Below, piece by piece: positions 30,111 to 41,964 of a stretch of 64,000 bases of DNA. How positions within the stretch are numbered: position 1 is the first letter of the stretch; each line of letters opens with the position of its first letter. A program made the translations under genes and the position numbers. The stretch lies in the NCBI RefSeq assembly GCF_018143015.1, contig NC_054747.1, positions 1,549,736-1,613,735 on the forward strand, written 5' to 3'. The notes under the pieces are model-generated. The model was not told the origin of the DNA, did not search any database, and saw only the letters and a program-made list of their open reading frames with translations. This DNA comes from Lytechinus variegatus (lineage: Eukaryota; Echinodermata; Echinoidea; Temnopleuroida; Toxopneustidae).

Positions 30111-33100
30111 ATGATTAAATACCCATGTTCAATTTGTAATAAATCTGTAAAAATAAATCAAAAGGCTTTGTTATGCACTGTATGTTCACAGTGGGTGCAT
30201 ATAGTTTGTGGCGGGGTCTCAAGAGAGACCTATGATTCAGACGAACTGTTTGAAAATTGGCAGTGCCCGAAATGCATTCTGCAAAGTGTATTACCTTTTT
30301 GGAATGATCCTGATGTATCTACTGAAGTCATGTATAACTGTAATAATATTTCTGTCGACGCAAATGATGATATGTCAACCGAAACTAATGATTTTGCTCT
30401 AAAAGGTATTAAAGGTATTAAATTAGCTCATCTTAATGTCAGAAGCATTGTTAATAAAGTTGCTGATTTACAATGTTTGCTGAATAATAACCCTTATGAT
30501 CTACTAGGAGTGTCAGAAACATGGTTAACAAAAGAACATTCTGATAGCTTGATTTCTGTTAAAGGTTATAAGTTTGAGAGGAGGGATAGATGTACTCATG
30601 GAGGTGGAGTGGGATGTTTCATATCAGAAAATTTATCATATATAAGAAGATTGGATCTTGAATCTGTTGCCTTAGAAATAATTTGGTTGGAGTTGCAACG
30701 TAGAAATAGTAGCTCATTATTTATTGGTATATTGTATAGAAAACCCGATAATCATTTAGATTTTTTTGACAGTCTTGAAAGTAATCTCGAGAAATTGTAT
30801 ACAGTTACAAACAATGTCATCCTTCTTGGTGATTTTAATTGTAATATGCAAACCGTGAATAATCTTTCTAGAAAAGTTTCCAGTCTCCTTACTACAATGC
30901 AAATGACACAGGTTATATCTGAACCCACTAGAATTTCACCACATAGCCAGTCAGTAATCGATTTGGTATGTATTTCTGATTCACCTGTTGACAATATTAT
31001 TAAATCAGGAGTGCAGTCAGCTGGACTTAGTGATCACTCTGTGATTTTTACTGCAATTAAAGGGAAACATCAACCCCTTTCTCCCAAAATAACTAAATGT
31101 CGTTCTTTCAAGTACTTTGACAGTGAGAAATTTAAAGATGATGTAAGGAAAGTTGATTGGCATGAGTTTTATTCCTGTGGGACTGATGTTGAAAAATTGT
31201 GGCACTCCTTTAAAAACGCACTCCTAGACATTTGTGACTGGCATGCCCCCGTGATATCAGTGCGGCAAAAACAAAGAGGGGTACCTTGGATAAATGATGA
31301 TTATTTGGTGTTAGCACGCGAAAGGGATTATTATCGAAAGCAATTTAGAAAAACAAGATTAATTCATTGGTGGAATAAATTTCAGTCTTCCCGTAACAGA
31401 GCTAATAACTTGATTAAAAATTTGAAAAAGAAGTATTATCAGGACAAATTTAAGGACTGCGGAAATGACATAAAAAAGAACTGGAACATTTTATCGAAGC
31501 TTCTACCTAAGAAAAATAAAACCACGAGTCATGATGTTAAGTTAACAATTGATGATGGTCAAATACCTAACAATGAAATAGCTCTCGTTCTAAACAAAGT
31601 CTTTAATGAAGTCGGCACATGGTTGCAAGCCCCTTCGAATAATTTCTCGAAAGATTTATTAAACAATTTACAAACTCTTTTTATTCCAGATTGTGAATTT
31701 AAATTTTGTGCAATCAAAAAGGAGTATGTTTTGAAAGAGCTATTACATATTGATTGTTCGAAAGCGGTCGGAGTAGATGGTATTTACCCTAAGTTTCTTA
31801 AGCTGGCAGCAGAGAGTATAGCTGGACCTTTAACCCATTTATTTAATGCAACTTTGCAAACTAGTGTTATTCCAGAAGATTTTAAGACAGCAAGAATTAC
31901 TCCTGTACATAAGGGAGGATCTTTTGATATTGACAATTATAGACCAATATCTGTGCTTCCAGTCCTGTCCAAAATACTAGAGAGAGCAGTACATGATCAA
32001 TTGTATAAGTACTTAAATGCAAATGATCTACTGGCAAATTGTCAGTCTGGCTTCAGACCGTCTTATTCCACTGCCACTTGTCTAACTGAGATTACATACT
32101 TTTTGTATGATAAAATGGACCGAAAACATGTTACTGGTGGTATTTTCTTGGACCTACGCAAAGCTTTTGATGTTATTCCTCACAATTTTATACTTGCAAA
32201 ACTTAAGTATTATGGTATTACTGGCAATTAATACAACTGGATGGAATCGTATTTAACAGACAGAAGGCAATTTGTAATGATTAACAATTGTCGCAGTGAA
32301 TTTTTAAAGATAAAATCAGGTGTTCCACAAGGATCTATATTGGGTCCATTGATATTTTGTATTTTTATTAATGACATGTGTAATTTGAAATTGCATGTAC
32401 ATTCTAAAATGTCTCTTTATGCTGATGATACCGCCATTTTTAATCACGGTGAATCAATTCAGGAGGTACAAAAGTATTTGCAAGATGATTTTGATTCAAT
32501 ATGTAAATGGTTGGACTTAAATAATATGCATTTACACCCGCAAAAAACAAAAGCCATGGTATTTGGTCAAAAGAAAAAGTTGAGGGGTGCTCATTTGCCA
32601 GTGAAATTCAGGAACATACAATTAGAAAATGTAAAAAAGATTAAATACTTAGGTGTCATGCTCGATCCGGGCTTGACTTGGTGTGAACATATTACTAATA
32701 TCGTTTGTAAAATATCTCGAGCAATAGGTTGTATAAGGCGGATTAAGCATTTACTGTCCTTTGATATCATGAAGAAGCTGTACTTTTCTATGATTTTACC
32801 TTACATTGATTACTGTAGTACATCTTGGGGAAGCAGTGCAAAAATACATTTAGATAAGATACAAAAACTTCAAAATAAATATGCCAGGATGCTTTTGAAA
32901 AAAGATTATAATACATCACAAATATCTCTGTTGCAGTCACTGAAGTGGCAATCAGTAGATCAGCGTATAAATATCAGTATTGTGTTTTTGTATATAAAAT
33001 AATGAACAATTTAGTTCCAAATTATTTAAAACCTTTAGTATGTAAACGGCCCGTGAAATACAGGACACGGTTTTCTTTGCGATGCCCCCTTCAGCTTCCC

Positions 33101-33271
33101 AAAGCTAGAACTGAATATAAAAGAAAATCTTTCGCATATTTCGGACCCAAATTATTTAATGCACTTCCTTCAAATTTACAAGCCTGTACGTGTACCTCCT
33201 TGTTAGTTTTTAAAAAAATTATGCAAAGCCTTTCATACGAATTGATGAAGAGCGAAATAATATTCCATTGA
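30111..33271 (+). pseudogene. LINE ORF2: PHD finger, endonuclease, reverse transcriptase (disrupted)
   Basis: Residues 6-55 form a PHD-type zinc finger (CSIC, CTVCSQWVHIVC, WQCPKC). From about residue 105 comes an APE-type endonuclease (AHLNVRS, VSETWL, GGGVGCFI, LLGDFN, GLSDHSVI). The reverse transcriptase follows: NYRPISVLPVLSKILER, FLDLRKAFDVIPHN, VPQGSILGPLIF and catalytic YADD. Breaks: an in-frame TAA at 32,229-32,231, between GITGN and the NWMESYL-like continuation, and a frameshift near 32,995, after which the frame carries on as IMNNLVPNYLKP to 33,271. The PHD finger plus endonuclease order fits CR1-group elements of invertebrates. These two lesions alone would inactivate this copy. 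Confidence 0.88.
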
Positions 33272-33549
33272 TTTACAATGCTATGTACTTGTATGTTTAG
33301 ATTGTCACTTCCCACTCTAAATTTTTTGATGTTAATTGTTTCTGATGTTAAATAGTTTGTATTTTGTATTTTTGACGTTGAATGTTTTTTGATGATATAT
33401 TTTATATTTATCTTGACATGTATTTTAAACTGCAGGGCGCCTTTGTAAAGCAGTTTTAAGAACTGAACAGGCCTACCCTGCAGTATAAAATAAATAAAAC
33501 AAAATAAATAAATAAATAAACAAAACAAATAAAGCAAATCATAGAATGA

Positions 33550-33580
33550 GCATAGAGCTATTTTTGTAATAGCTCTATGG
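33550..33580. repeat. Perfect short hairpin
   Basis: CATAGAGCTAT and ATAGCTCTATGG pair across a TTTTGTA loop, and the arm recurs (TAATAGCTCTATGATT) at 33,633. Confidence 0.7.
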
Positions 33581-33778
33581 AAAGAGCAACAATTATTTGC
33601 AACATAGTGTATACTTTGCTTCATCCTTGATTCTAATAGCTCTATGATTCTACTCTACTCTTCACACATATATTATAAACAACCTTCAAAGCGATTAGTA
33701 CATATATCCACGCCTCTCTCATTATATGTATATATATATAATAAAAATAGAAATATATAATAAATAATAGAACTGACA

Positions 33779-36318
33779 GAAACGCAAGACAGTTTCTAGA
33801 TCTGTTATTTATGTTTGGGATGAAGCATTATGTTCAGGAATCGACTCATCGCTATGGACATACCTTAGATCTTCTTATATCTCGAGAATCAGAAAATGTC
33901 CTCTCAGATGTCGCCATTCTTCCGGGACTATCGGATCACTTTGCAATTCAGTGCAACTTGCTTTTAAGGAAACCTAAAGCTGTTCGTCAATTAATCGTCA
34001 CACGAAACTTAAAACTGATGGATCGTGCAAAGTTTCAAACCGGTGTCCATGCAGCGTTATCGTCCATCGATTTTGAACACAACGACGTTTCTTCATGTGT
34101 CAACCATTATGAGAACTCTCTACATAGTTTACTTGATCAGCTTGCTCCAAAGAAGACTCGAACAATCGTTATCAAGCCTCGGGCACCATGGATGACTGAT
34201 GACATTCGTAGTGCAAGGCGTCTTCGACGTCGACTTGAGCGGCGTTGGAGATCTTCTAGAAATCCTGCTGACCGACTTCTATATGTGGAGCAGAAGCAAC
34301 ATGTGTCTCAAATGATGGACCAAGCACAGAAACGGTATTATTCTTCTTCCATTGCAGATTGTTCAGGAAACCAGAGACGTTTGTTTAAAATTGTTAACAA
34401 ATTATTAGACAGGAAGAAGGATCCCATATATCCTAACACGGATAATGATCATGATCTAGCAAATCGTTTTTGTAATTATTTTGTAGGTAAAATAAGAGGT
34501 AATCATGAAGAATTAGCCACTCTTAGTTTTAACACAAGTACTGATGCCTTTTCAAATATTGTCCCTATCACTGCCACTGGTATGTCTGAATTTGCTCCTG
34601 CCACAATTATTGAAATTAGGAAAATTATCATGAATACCCCTGTATCTTCATGTGGTTTAGATCCTATACCCACTTGTCTAATTAAAGAATTTGTCAGTGA
34701 CTTTGCTCCTTACATCACTGACATAGTTAATATGTCCTTGAAGTGTGGATCATTTCCTGAATGTTTGCAGCATGCCATTATCAAACCCCTACTGAAAAAA
34801 TACTCACTTGACAGACAAGATTTGAAGAATTATAGACCAGTAGCAAATCTGAAATACCTTGGCAAACTGATCGAAAGAGTTGTTTCAAATCGACTACAAA
34901 CTTACATGAAGAATGAAAATTTGCATAATCCTTTCCAGTCAGCATACAGGGAGATGCATAGTGTGGAAAGTGCTTTGTTACGGGTAACCAATGATATACT
35001 TACTGGTATGGATAATGGAAACGTTACAGGTTTGGTATTGCTAGATCTCAGCAGTGCCTTTGATACTGTTAATCATCGCATTTTGTCTTATAGATTGAAA
35101 GAAATAGGTCTAAGTGGTATAGTTTTAAGGTGGTTTGAGTCTTATCTTTGTCATAGATCACAAGAAGTTTGTATACATGATGCTCACTCTGCCTCAGTAA
35201 GTATAGATTTTTCGGTCCCGCAGGGATCTGTTCTCGGTCCGCAACTTTTTAATATTTACACACTACCCACCCATTCAATATATTATACAGAGACATAGTG
35301 TCAGTTATCATATGTATGCGGATGACCTACAACTTTATTTCACTTGCAGACCAGTTCAAACGGAAATAGATGAAAATGTACAAAAACTGGAAAACTGTAT
35401 AGCTGATATAAGGAACTGGATGATTGAGAGTCACTTAAAACTAAATGATGCAAAGACAGAATTCATTTTATTTGGTAACAGAATACAGCTTAGTAAAGTT
35501 CATATATCTCATGTCCAAATTGGCTCTGCCCGTGTAACTTCTGTACATCAGGCTAAGAATCTTGGAGTATTATTTGATTCTGCCATGTCATTTGAGTCTC
35601 ACGTTTCGAATTGTGTGAAACTAGCTAATTGTAATCTTCGAAATATCCGTACAATTAGACAATATCTCTCACCTCAATCCACCCAACAGTTGGTACATGC
35701 TTTTGTTACCTCACATCTTGACAATTGCAATTCTTTACTCTTTCGTTTACCCGCCAACCAAGTTAACAGACTGCAAAAAGTCCAAAATACTGCTGCTCGC
35801 CTTGTGACCAAATCAAGAAGATCCTCACGTATCACTCCTATCCTAAAATCCCTCCACTGGCTCCCTGTTCAACAGCGTGTAATCTACAAAATTCTCCTCT
35901 TAACCTATCGTGCACAAAATAATCTAGCTCCTGATTACATTTCATCGCTTCTGTTAACCCATTCCTCAGGTCGTTCTGGTTTGCGTTCTTCAAATAATGT
36001 AAGGCTCAAAGAAATACGTACTAAACGAAGTTGGGGGGATAGAGCATTTTCATCTGCTGCACCTTTTTTGTGGAACAGGTTACCGCTGTCTATTCAGACA
36101 GCTAATACTCTTTCTACATTTAAGGCAGCACTTAAAACTCACCTGATGCTTAATGCATACTGCTAAATCATACCAGCAGTTTACAGTCTAGTTCTTTATT
36201 CTTATGTTTAGTTTGTTAATTTTTCTTTTGTTATTTGTTATTTGTATGCGCCTTGAGCATCTCTTAGAGATGGATATGTTGCGCTTTATAAATATTGTTA
36301 TTATTATTATTATTAAAA
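33779..36318 (+). mobile_element. L2/CR1-group LINE, 5'-truncated, with (TTA)n tail
   Basis: Starts inside the endonuclease domain and runs to a 3' UTR with GCGCCTTGAGCATCTCTTAG and TGTTGCGCTTTATAAATATT, then (TTATTA)n. The tail and RT type differ from the LINE just upstream, so this is an independent insertion. Confidence 0.85.
33811..36166 (+). pseudogene. LINE reverse transcriptase ORF, truncated and frameshifted
   Basis: The frame from 33,811 holds the endonuclease end (HTLDLLISRES, LSDHFAIQCN), a linker, and the RT fingers and palm (NYRPVANLKYLGKLIERV, LVLLDLSSAFDTVNHR, VPQGSVLGPQLFNIY). Near 35,270 a one-base shift moves the frame, which continues from about 35,275 as the YADDLQLYF catalytic block and the C-terminal domain (NLGVLFDSAMSF, LHWLPVQQRVIYKI, TFKAALKTHLMLN) to the stop at 36,166. 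The 5' part of the endonuclease and ORF1 are missing, as in typical 5'-truncated insertions. Confidence 0.88.
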
Positions 36319-36321
36319 AAT

Positions 36322-36373
36322 AAATAAAAACTCCGTAATTGAAAGTGCTTTACATTACGGAGTTTTTATTTCT
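36322..36373. repeat. Hairpin AAATAAAAACTCCGTAAT / ATTACGGAGTTTTTATTT
   Basis: Two 18-base arms pair perfectly around a 16-base loop, directly after the LINE tail. Confidence 0.85.
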
Positions 36374-36530
36374 TTTTGAATTGTTTACTGGACTAACTCC
36401 GAGCAATATTTCCACTTTCTTTAGATATATATATATATTATATATATATAAATATAACCAAGAAAGGACCCTGGATCCTGAAGAGTGCTCTACAATGAAG
36501 GACTGGTATAATCCTACCATCCTACCTCGG

Positions 36531-36533
<3 letters not shown>

Positions 36534-36598
<65 letters not shown>
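36534..36598. repeat. (TA)n microsatellite
   Basis: Over 60 bases of pure AT alternation. A shorter TA tract lies at 36,424-36,450. Confidence 0.95.
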
Positions 36599-36599
<1 letters not shown>

Positions 36600-36884
36600 G
36601 AATATGACAAACTTTTCATGTAAAGCAGCTTTGACAACTCTTGAATTAAAAAATATTGTGAAAAAAATGATGAAGGTACATGTAGGCGGTCAAAGGATGT
36701 GGGTCGCCATAGCCACTAACCCGTCTCTGTGGTCAAGGTACATGCGTTCTAAAGCGAGGACCGTGATTCCATGACTTTGATCATATGATGAAGCTACGTC
36801 TACCATTATACATATATATTTGTATGTGCGTGTGGGGTTTGTGTGCCGGTGTGTGTATTCACGTGTGGTTATGCCTTTATAAAT

Positions 36885-37804
36885 CCCTCAGAAAAGTTTG
36901 GAAATGTGTGTTTTGCCAATAATTTTTCCCAACTCCCAATTTTACACAGTGCATATCTTACACCATTCAAAAGATCATTTAATTTTCGTTAAAATGATAC
37001 CATGCTTGTTATGATCATGTCATCACGAAAGAAGCAGAGTTCTAAAGTGTTGAATGAAGTCTGAATTGGAAAGCTTCAAAACGAGCAGAAATATGAGTAT
37101 CAATACAGAAAATGATTATTTTGTCTGTGTCAACATAGAGATGAAAATCCATGCAAATCAAGCCCCTGCTTCTGTAGTGATGGTTCTGTGAGATAACATG
37201 GTTTGAAATGCCCATGCACGTTTGTTTGTTTGTTATGTGTTTGCTTGTTCAGAGGTGTGTTTGTTCCATATTAATGTTGATGTTAAGGTGAATGAAAATA
37301 AAAAGAAACCGCCGAGAAACTCACTCATCACCACTTAAAAGAAGAACAGTGACTTTCAATATTTTGTCATTTTACAACTATTGAATTTTGACCTTGCCCA
37401 ACATTTGAAGGCACTGCACCTCCATGTGAACGATAATTACATCATGTAGGGTATCATGTTAAAGAAAATGACATGACATATTCATTGATTTTAATGTCAC
37501 ATTGATATTTACTAAAACCCATGAGAAATTGTCGATCACAATCAAAACAGACCGCTGAGAAACTCACTCATTACCACGGAAAAAGAACAATGACTCAATA
37601 TTGTGTCATTTTGCAACTTTTGATTTTCGACCTTGCCCCACATTTCAAGGCACTGCGCCTCCATGTTAACCATAATCGAATCATGTAGGGTATCATTAAC
37701 AAAAAAATAAATCATCTATTCATTGATAATAGTTGCACATTGATATTTACCAAAACCGAGGAGGTATTATCGATCAAATTCAGATTTCCAAACTCCTTTG
37801 AGGA
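36885..37804. mobile_element. ~0.9-kb inverted-end element holding two tandem modules
   Basis: CCCTCAGAAAAGTTTGGAAAT at the left is mirrored by ATTTCCAAACTCCTTTGAGG at the right. Inside, a ~240-bp unit occurs twice in tandem (37,306 and 37,548): GAGAAACTCACTCATCACCA, GACCTTGCCC, GGCACTGC.CCTCCATGT and ATCATGTAGGGTATCAT. Noncoding. Confidence 0.65.
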
Positions 37805-38270
37805 ATTGATATGTAGACTCACACATACACGAATCCCGCAGTCATACCCACACTCACACTTGATTCACTACAAGAATCTGTTGGATGAACATGTCGAATG
37901 ACCAAATCCATCTGATTTCATAAATGAAAGACTTCAATGGTTATAAAGTTGTGCAATTTTAAAATACTGAAGTAAATGCTGGAGTATTCGTACATGTATT
38001 CGAAAGTGTATTAATCATCATAGAAACGACACCAACCGCTGGAGATTTTATGATAATTTCTAAGCATAATGGGTCGGTATCATAAACATCCAGGGATTAT
38101 AACACCGAATTCCAATTCAAAGAACGCTGTTATTGACATGGCCAGCGTTTTAGACGTCATGAAACGTGTGCCATAAACAATGCGAGCAAATATGTCTTTT
38201 ACATTGGGACTGTTCCATGATCGTAATTGATCTCTCAATATCCTCTCACCAGGCGCAAACATTAAAAAAC

Positions 38271-39004
38271 TTAAAGGACAATTCACCCCAAGCAATATTT
38301 GATTTGAGTAAAATCAGACAAATTACACAAGCAAAACACCGAAAATTTCATCTAAATCGGATGTAAAATAAGAATGCTTTTACATTCTTGTAGGTTTCGC
38401 TTAATTTCAAAAATTAGTTATCTGCACGTCTTGGGTCCCGCAACAAAAAGGCTAGCGGTTGATCGTACCCTTGATTTTCACGATTGATTGTACATTGTAT
38501 AGTCAATGGAATCAATCGTACAAAAATGTTCTACGATCAATAGCCAAACTTTGTGTCACTGGACCCTGGTCTGTATGCAAATAAGGGGACCAATAAATCA
38601 CACACTATTTTCTTTTATATTTTTTTATTTATATTATGAAAAAAATTAAATGTTTCCTCATTGTCTTGTGAGACAACGCTTAATTCCTCCCTGAACAATT
38701 TAAATCATCATTGTTTATACTCATTGCGGTTTAGTCAAATTGGTCATTACTGACAAATTTAACAGAATTGGAATATTGTATGATTCAAACAATAAAAAAA
38801 AAGAAATTGTAAGTGCAGGACATCATCTCCTCTTTCATTTGCATGTCACTGAGTTGTTAATATACCTGCTATGTAAGCAAAACATTAAAATGTCATAAAT
38901 TTCTTATTTTCCATTCGATTTTGATGAATTTGTTCGCAGCATTCTTGTTGGATTTGTATGTTTTCATTCAAATCAAAATTTGTTATGATGGCCTTGATCT
39001 TTAA
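38271..39004. mobile_element. MITE-like family A, copy 3, with nested MITE
   Basis: Left TTAAAGGACAATTCACCCC and right GATGGCCTTGATCTTTAA mark the ends. The interior has the CCGAAAATTTCATCTAAATC motif shared with the other copies and a second element at 38,430-38,575. Confidence 0.6.
38430..38575. mobile_element. MITE related to 11,121-11,251
   Basis: TTGGGTCCCGCAACAAAAAG and CTTTGTGTCACTGGACCCTG form imperfect inverted ends, with a CGATTGATTGTACATTGTAT core. Nested in family A copy 3. Confidence 0.65.
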
Positions 39005-39139
39005 GTCTCCTGTTTGCGCATTTTGAGAGAATATTGAGATAATCACGATCATGGAACAGTCCCAATGTAACAAGACAAATTTGATCGCTTTGTAAATGCC
39101 AAACATCTCATGATATCTAATACGCCCATCATGTGAATA

Positions 39140-39490
39140 TTCTTTAAATTTTATTTTATTTTATTCAAATATATTTATTCAGGATGACAAGATCAGTTAA
39201 AAACTGTTTTACATCATGGTCCTGACATTAAAAACATAAATACATGTAAATCAATAATATTATAGATGAGATAAAAATCATAGTAATATCTAAAAGATTG
39301 AGTTATAAAATGATACAATGCAATACAAGAAAATTTACAATATGTTATACAAAGAAGTAAAGTAAATGTAATTGAATTTAAGTATTTAACAACCAAAAAA
39401 GTACACGATTCATTAAATGGGAATTCCCTGTTATAAACTCTGGACATATATGGCATCGGCCTATTATGCCCCGAAACTATCATAAGATAT
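39140..39490 (-). mobile_element. Probable retroelement 3' end, minus strand
   Basis: Read on the minus strand the segment ends CATCCTGAATAAATATATTT followed by repeated AATAAAAT units, like a LINE 3' terminus. A minus-strand frame (39,483-39,214) may be remnant coding sequence, but no RT motif is left. Confidence 0.45.
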
Positions 39491-40988
39491 CCAGCGGTTT
39501 TTCGTTTCTATGATGATTGATTTCTTGGATTGGTAGTGCTTTAATATATTAGCCAATATTAACAGCCTACATTTTATATCAAATCTGGACCTGTCTAATG
39601 CCGACTAATGTTATGGTCAGGACGAACTTCGAATTGGTTAATGTCCAGCTTTTAGATCAAATTGATGTGATAGCCAAGGTTAGCCTTATTTTTGTCTAGC
39701 CTTTTGCCTTGTCATTATGGGCAATTTGATAAGTGTTTAAGAATTTGGTTTAAATAAACAATGCAGATCTAAGCCTAGGCTAAGGCCTATAGAGGGGTAT
39801 AGTAATTTGAGGATGTCGATTCATTTGTGGCAACGTTCCGGGGGCGGGATGGGGTCAGTCAAATGTATTGCTGTACACATGCGTGACGAAATTGTTTCCA
39901 AACACCCTCTAAACGAGTTTTTCTCCGTGTGCAAAAGAACCCCCTAAACAAGTTTTGTTTGCGGGCTTCATTTACACGTTACAAGTTGTCGCCAGAATAT
40001 GACCCCTACATAAGTTTTGTTTACTTGCTAAAAATAGCCGCTTTTCCGTTCCCCAGGCCCGTTCCCATGGTCGTTGCTTACAATAGACCAGTTCGTAGTT
40101 ACTTCCGAGACAATTTTGGTAAGATGACGTTCATTTCTTTCATTATGATAGGCAGATTTCAAAGCAAGATATTACTAGTCCACGTCCTGGACGATTTTTA
40201 CTGATTGGGCAAACCATAACCAACACACACACGCCCGGGCCCGCGCCCTCCACTGATTCACTTACCCCCAGTGATTCACCTTACCCACTGATTCACTTTC
40301 CCCGAAAAAAACACCCCTTAAACGCGTTTGTAGGTCACGCATTTGTACAACCATACTTTTGACTGCCCCTCCCCCCCCCCCCCCCCCCGCTAAGTCTACG
40401 CGCATGCGTACTCCTATTCCGAAGACGCAAGTCATGACTACTCATATTTGGGCCCGGAACTGTAGTGGGGAGAAATAGTTTTGAGCCCAGCGAACGCAGT
40501 TCCGAAATTGCACAGCATTTTGTATGCCCATGTCAGACCCAAAATTGCTCAAAAACGTGATTCCGTGTACAAAGTCATTACATTTTTTTTCAACCAAAAT
40601 TCAAGCAATATTCGCATATTTTGAGTGCGATTCTCCACCCACCGTGTGTAGAATGTTTACGTTGCGGTTTCGAACTTCGCACAAAACATTTCTTCCCCAC
40701 TGAGAACGTTCCATAGCAATAAGGCCACTTTTCATGAAGTGGTTTTAAATACCATATTCGACTGAGTCAAATGCAAAACGATCGTCAAAATTGGTTTCCT
40801 GAACCGATTTCTAGCAAACATGTTAAACTAGTTTCCAGTGATCTACAATAGTTTGCAGTAAACTATTTTGTTTTTCTTACAGACACAATTAACTTCTTAG
40901 GTTTCCATGTAGCCCTTCCCTGTTTTGGCTGCTATGCTTCAAGCGTATATTTGCTTATATAGTTTGCCTCTGCATTTTACTCATTATA
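39491..40988. other. Noncoding, with CCCTAAACGAGTTTTT-type repeats
   Basis: Between 39,900 and 40,340 the phrase CCCTAAACGAGTTTTTCTCC recurs loosely as CCCTAAACAAGTTTTGTTTG, CCTACATAAGTTTTGTTTAC and CCTTAAACGCGTTTGTAGG. A C run lies at 40,371-40,388. No gene is supported. Confidence 0.45.
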
Positions 40989-41964
40989 CAGTGAGTATCA
41001 AAAAAAAGTTTACACTTTGAAAAAGCCCTCGGAATTAAAAAATATACAACATGTGGGTAATTTTTTCACATATTATCTTGGGTTTGGGTCTCACCTATCC
41101 AATGAAAGTAAAAGCTTTGACAGAATGTTACACTTGAGTGAGCACTGTTCATTTTTGTAAAGCTCGCAGAAATCTGTTTGCGCAGAAATGCTCGTTTTCA
41201 CGCTGTGTCAAGGGGAAAGGGCGAAATCAAACTTACCCTGCGAAACGTTTTTCATAAATTTCCCTCGGACTTTTGAAATAAAAGGGATACATAGAAGCAT
41301 TTTGTAACAATTTTGCCACCCAAATTGAAATTTCAACTCTTAGTAAGCACAACCTTTACCCCTTTTGTACCAGCTGGATCTGAGGACATAACTGAATCTG
41401 AATAAAAGTTTATCTCAAACATTTTCACCTTTTTTCATTAACTTTTTATCATTTAAAGTGGGTTTACATGTCATTTTTCATTTAATACTTGTTTCTCCAC
41501 ACTTTTCCCAAGCTTGACAATGATTGACAAAATGAAAATCAATCCTGAGCTATTTCATGTAAATGACAGCTCAGTGTAAAGCAAATAACGTCACGATGGC
41601 CTCGGTGTGTGGGGGAGTCGGGTGAGGTGCAATGCACTCTTTGAAGTGTTTTTGGCAAGGAAACAAGTTAAAAAGGTAAAAAAATCTTCAAATCAATTTT
41701 ACTAGCTAAATTACACATATTCTTCATTATTTAGGTTTGATTTTATTCGCATAACTATTTCAAAGTTCTGCGCAAAGCATTTTTCACTAACTTTTCAAAA
41801 GTAAGTGGTGCTCACTCAAGCGGAAATATTTTTCGACAGTTATATCGTCATTTGCTGAAATGGATCTGTACCAATGTTAGAATGTTGAAAAACTTTCAGG
41901 ATATTACAAATGTATAATTTTACAGGATTTTTTCTAAGTGTAAACTTTTTTTTGATACGCACTA
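40989..41964. mobile_element. 1.0-kb TIR element, copy 2, inverted relative to copy 1
   Basis: Begins CAGTGAGTATCAAAAAAAAG and ends CTTTTTTTTGATACGCACTA, with TA on both sides. It is collinear with the reverse complement of 20,548-21,554 over its whole length, including GTAAGTGGTGCTCACTCAAG and GGGTAAAGGTTGTGCTTACT-like blocks. No transposase. Confidence 0.85.

Larger units (their letters stand above)
28540..33535 (+). mobile_element. CR1-like non-LTR retrotransposon, near full length but inactive
   Basis: 5' UTR-like segment, then ORF1 (to 29,750), a 360-bp gap, ORF2 (30,111-33,271) with endonuclease and reverse transcriptase, and a 3' end containing CTTTGTAAAGCAGTTTTAAG and an (AAATAA)n tail. 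One stop codon and one frameshift break ORF2. Outside it, about 45 bases near 28,490 (AGAGTAGAGTAGA, ATCAAGGATGAAGCAAAGTAT) recur inverted at 33,605-33,665. Confidence 0.88.
38130..39140. repeat. Foldback enclosing a family A element
   Basis: TTACATTGGGACTGTTCCAT then GATCGTAATTGATCTCTC (38,200-38,240) recurs inverted at 39,030-39,075, with weaker pairing extending to both outer limits. The family A element (38,271-39,004) fills the loop. Confidence 0.75.

Noticed and set aside
36339..36637. Two ~95-codon frames of Tyr-Ile repeats
   Set aside because: They translate a (TA)n microsatellite on both strands.
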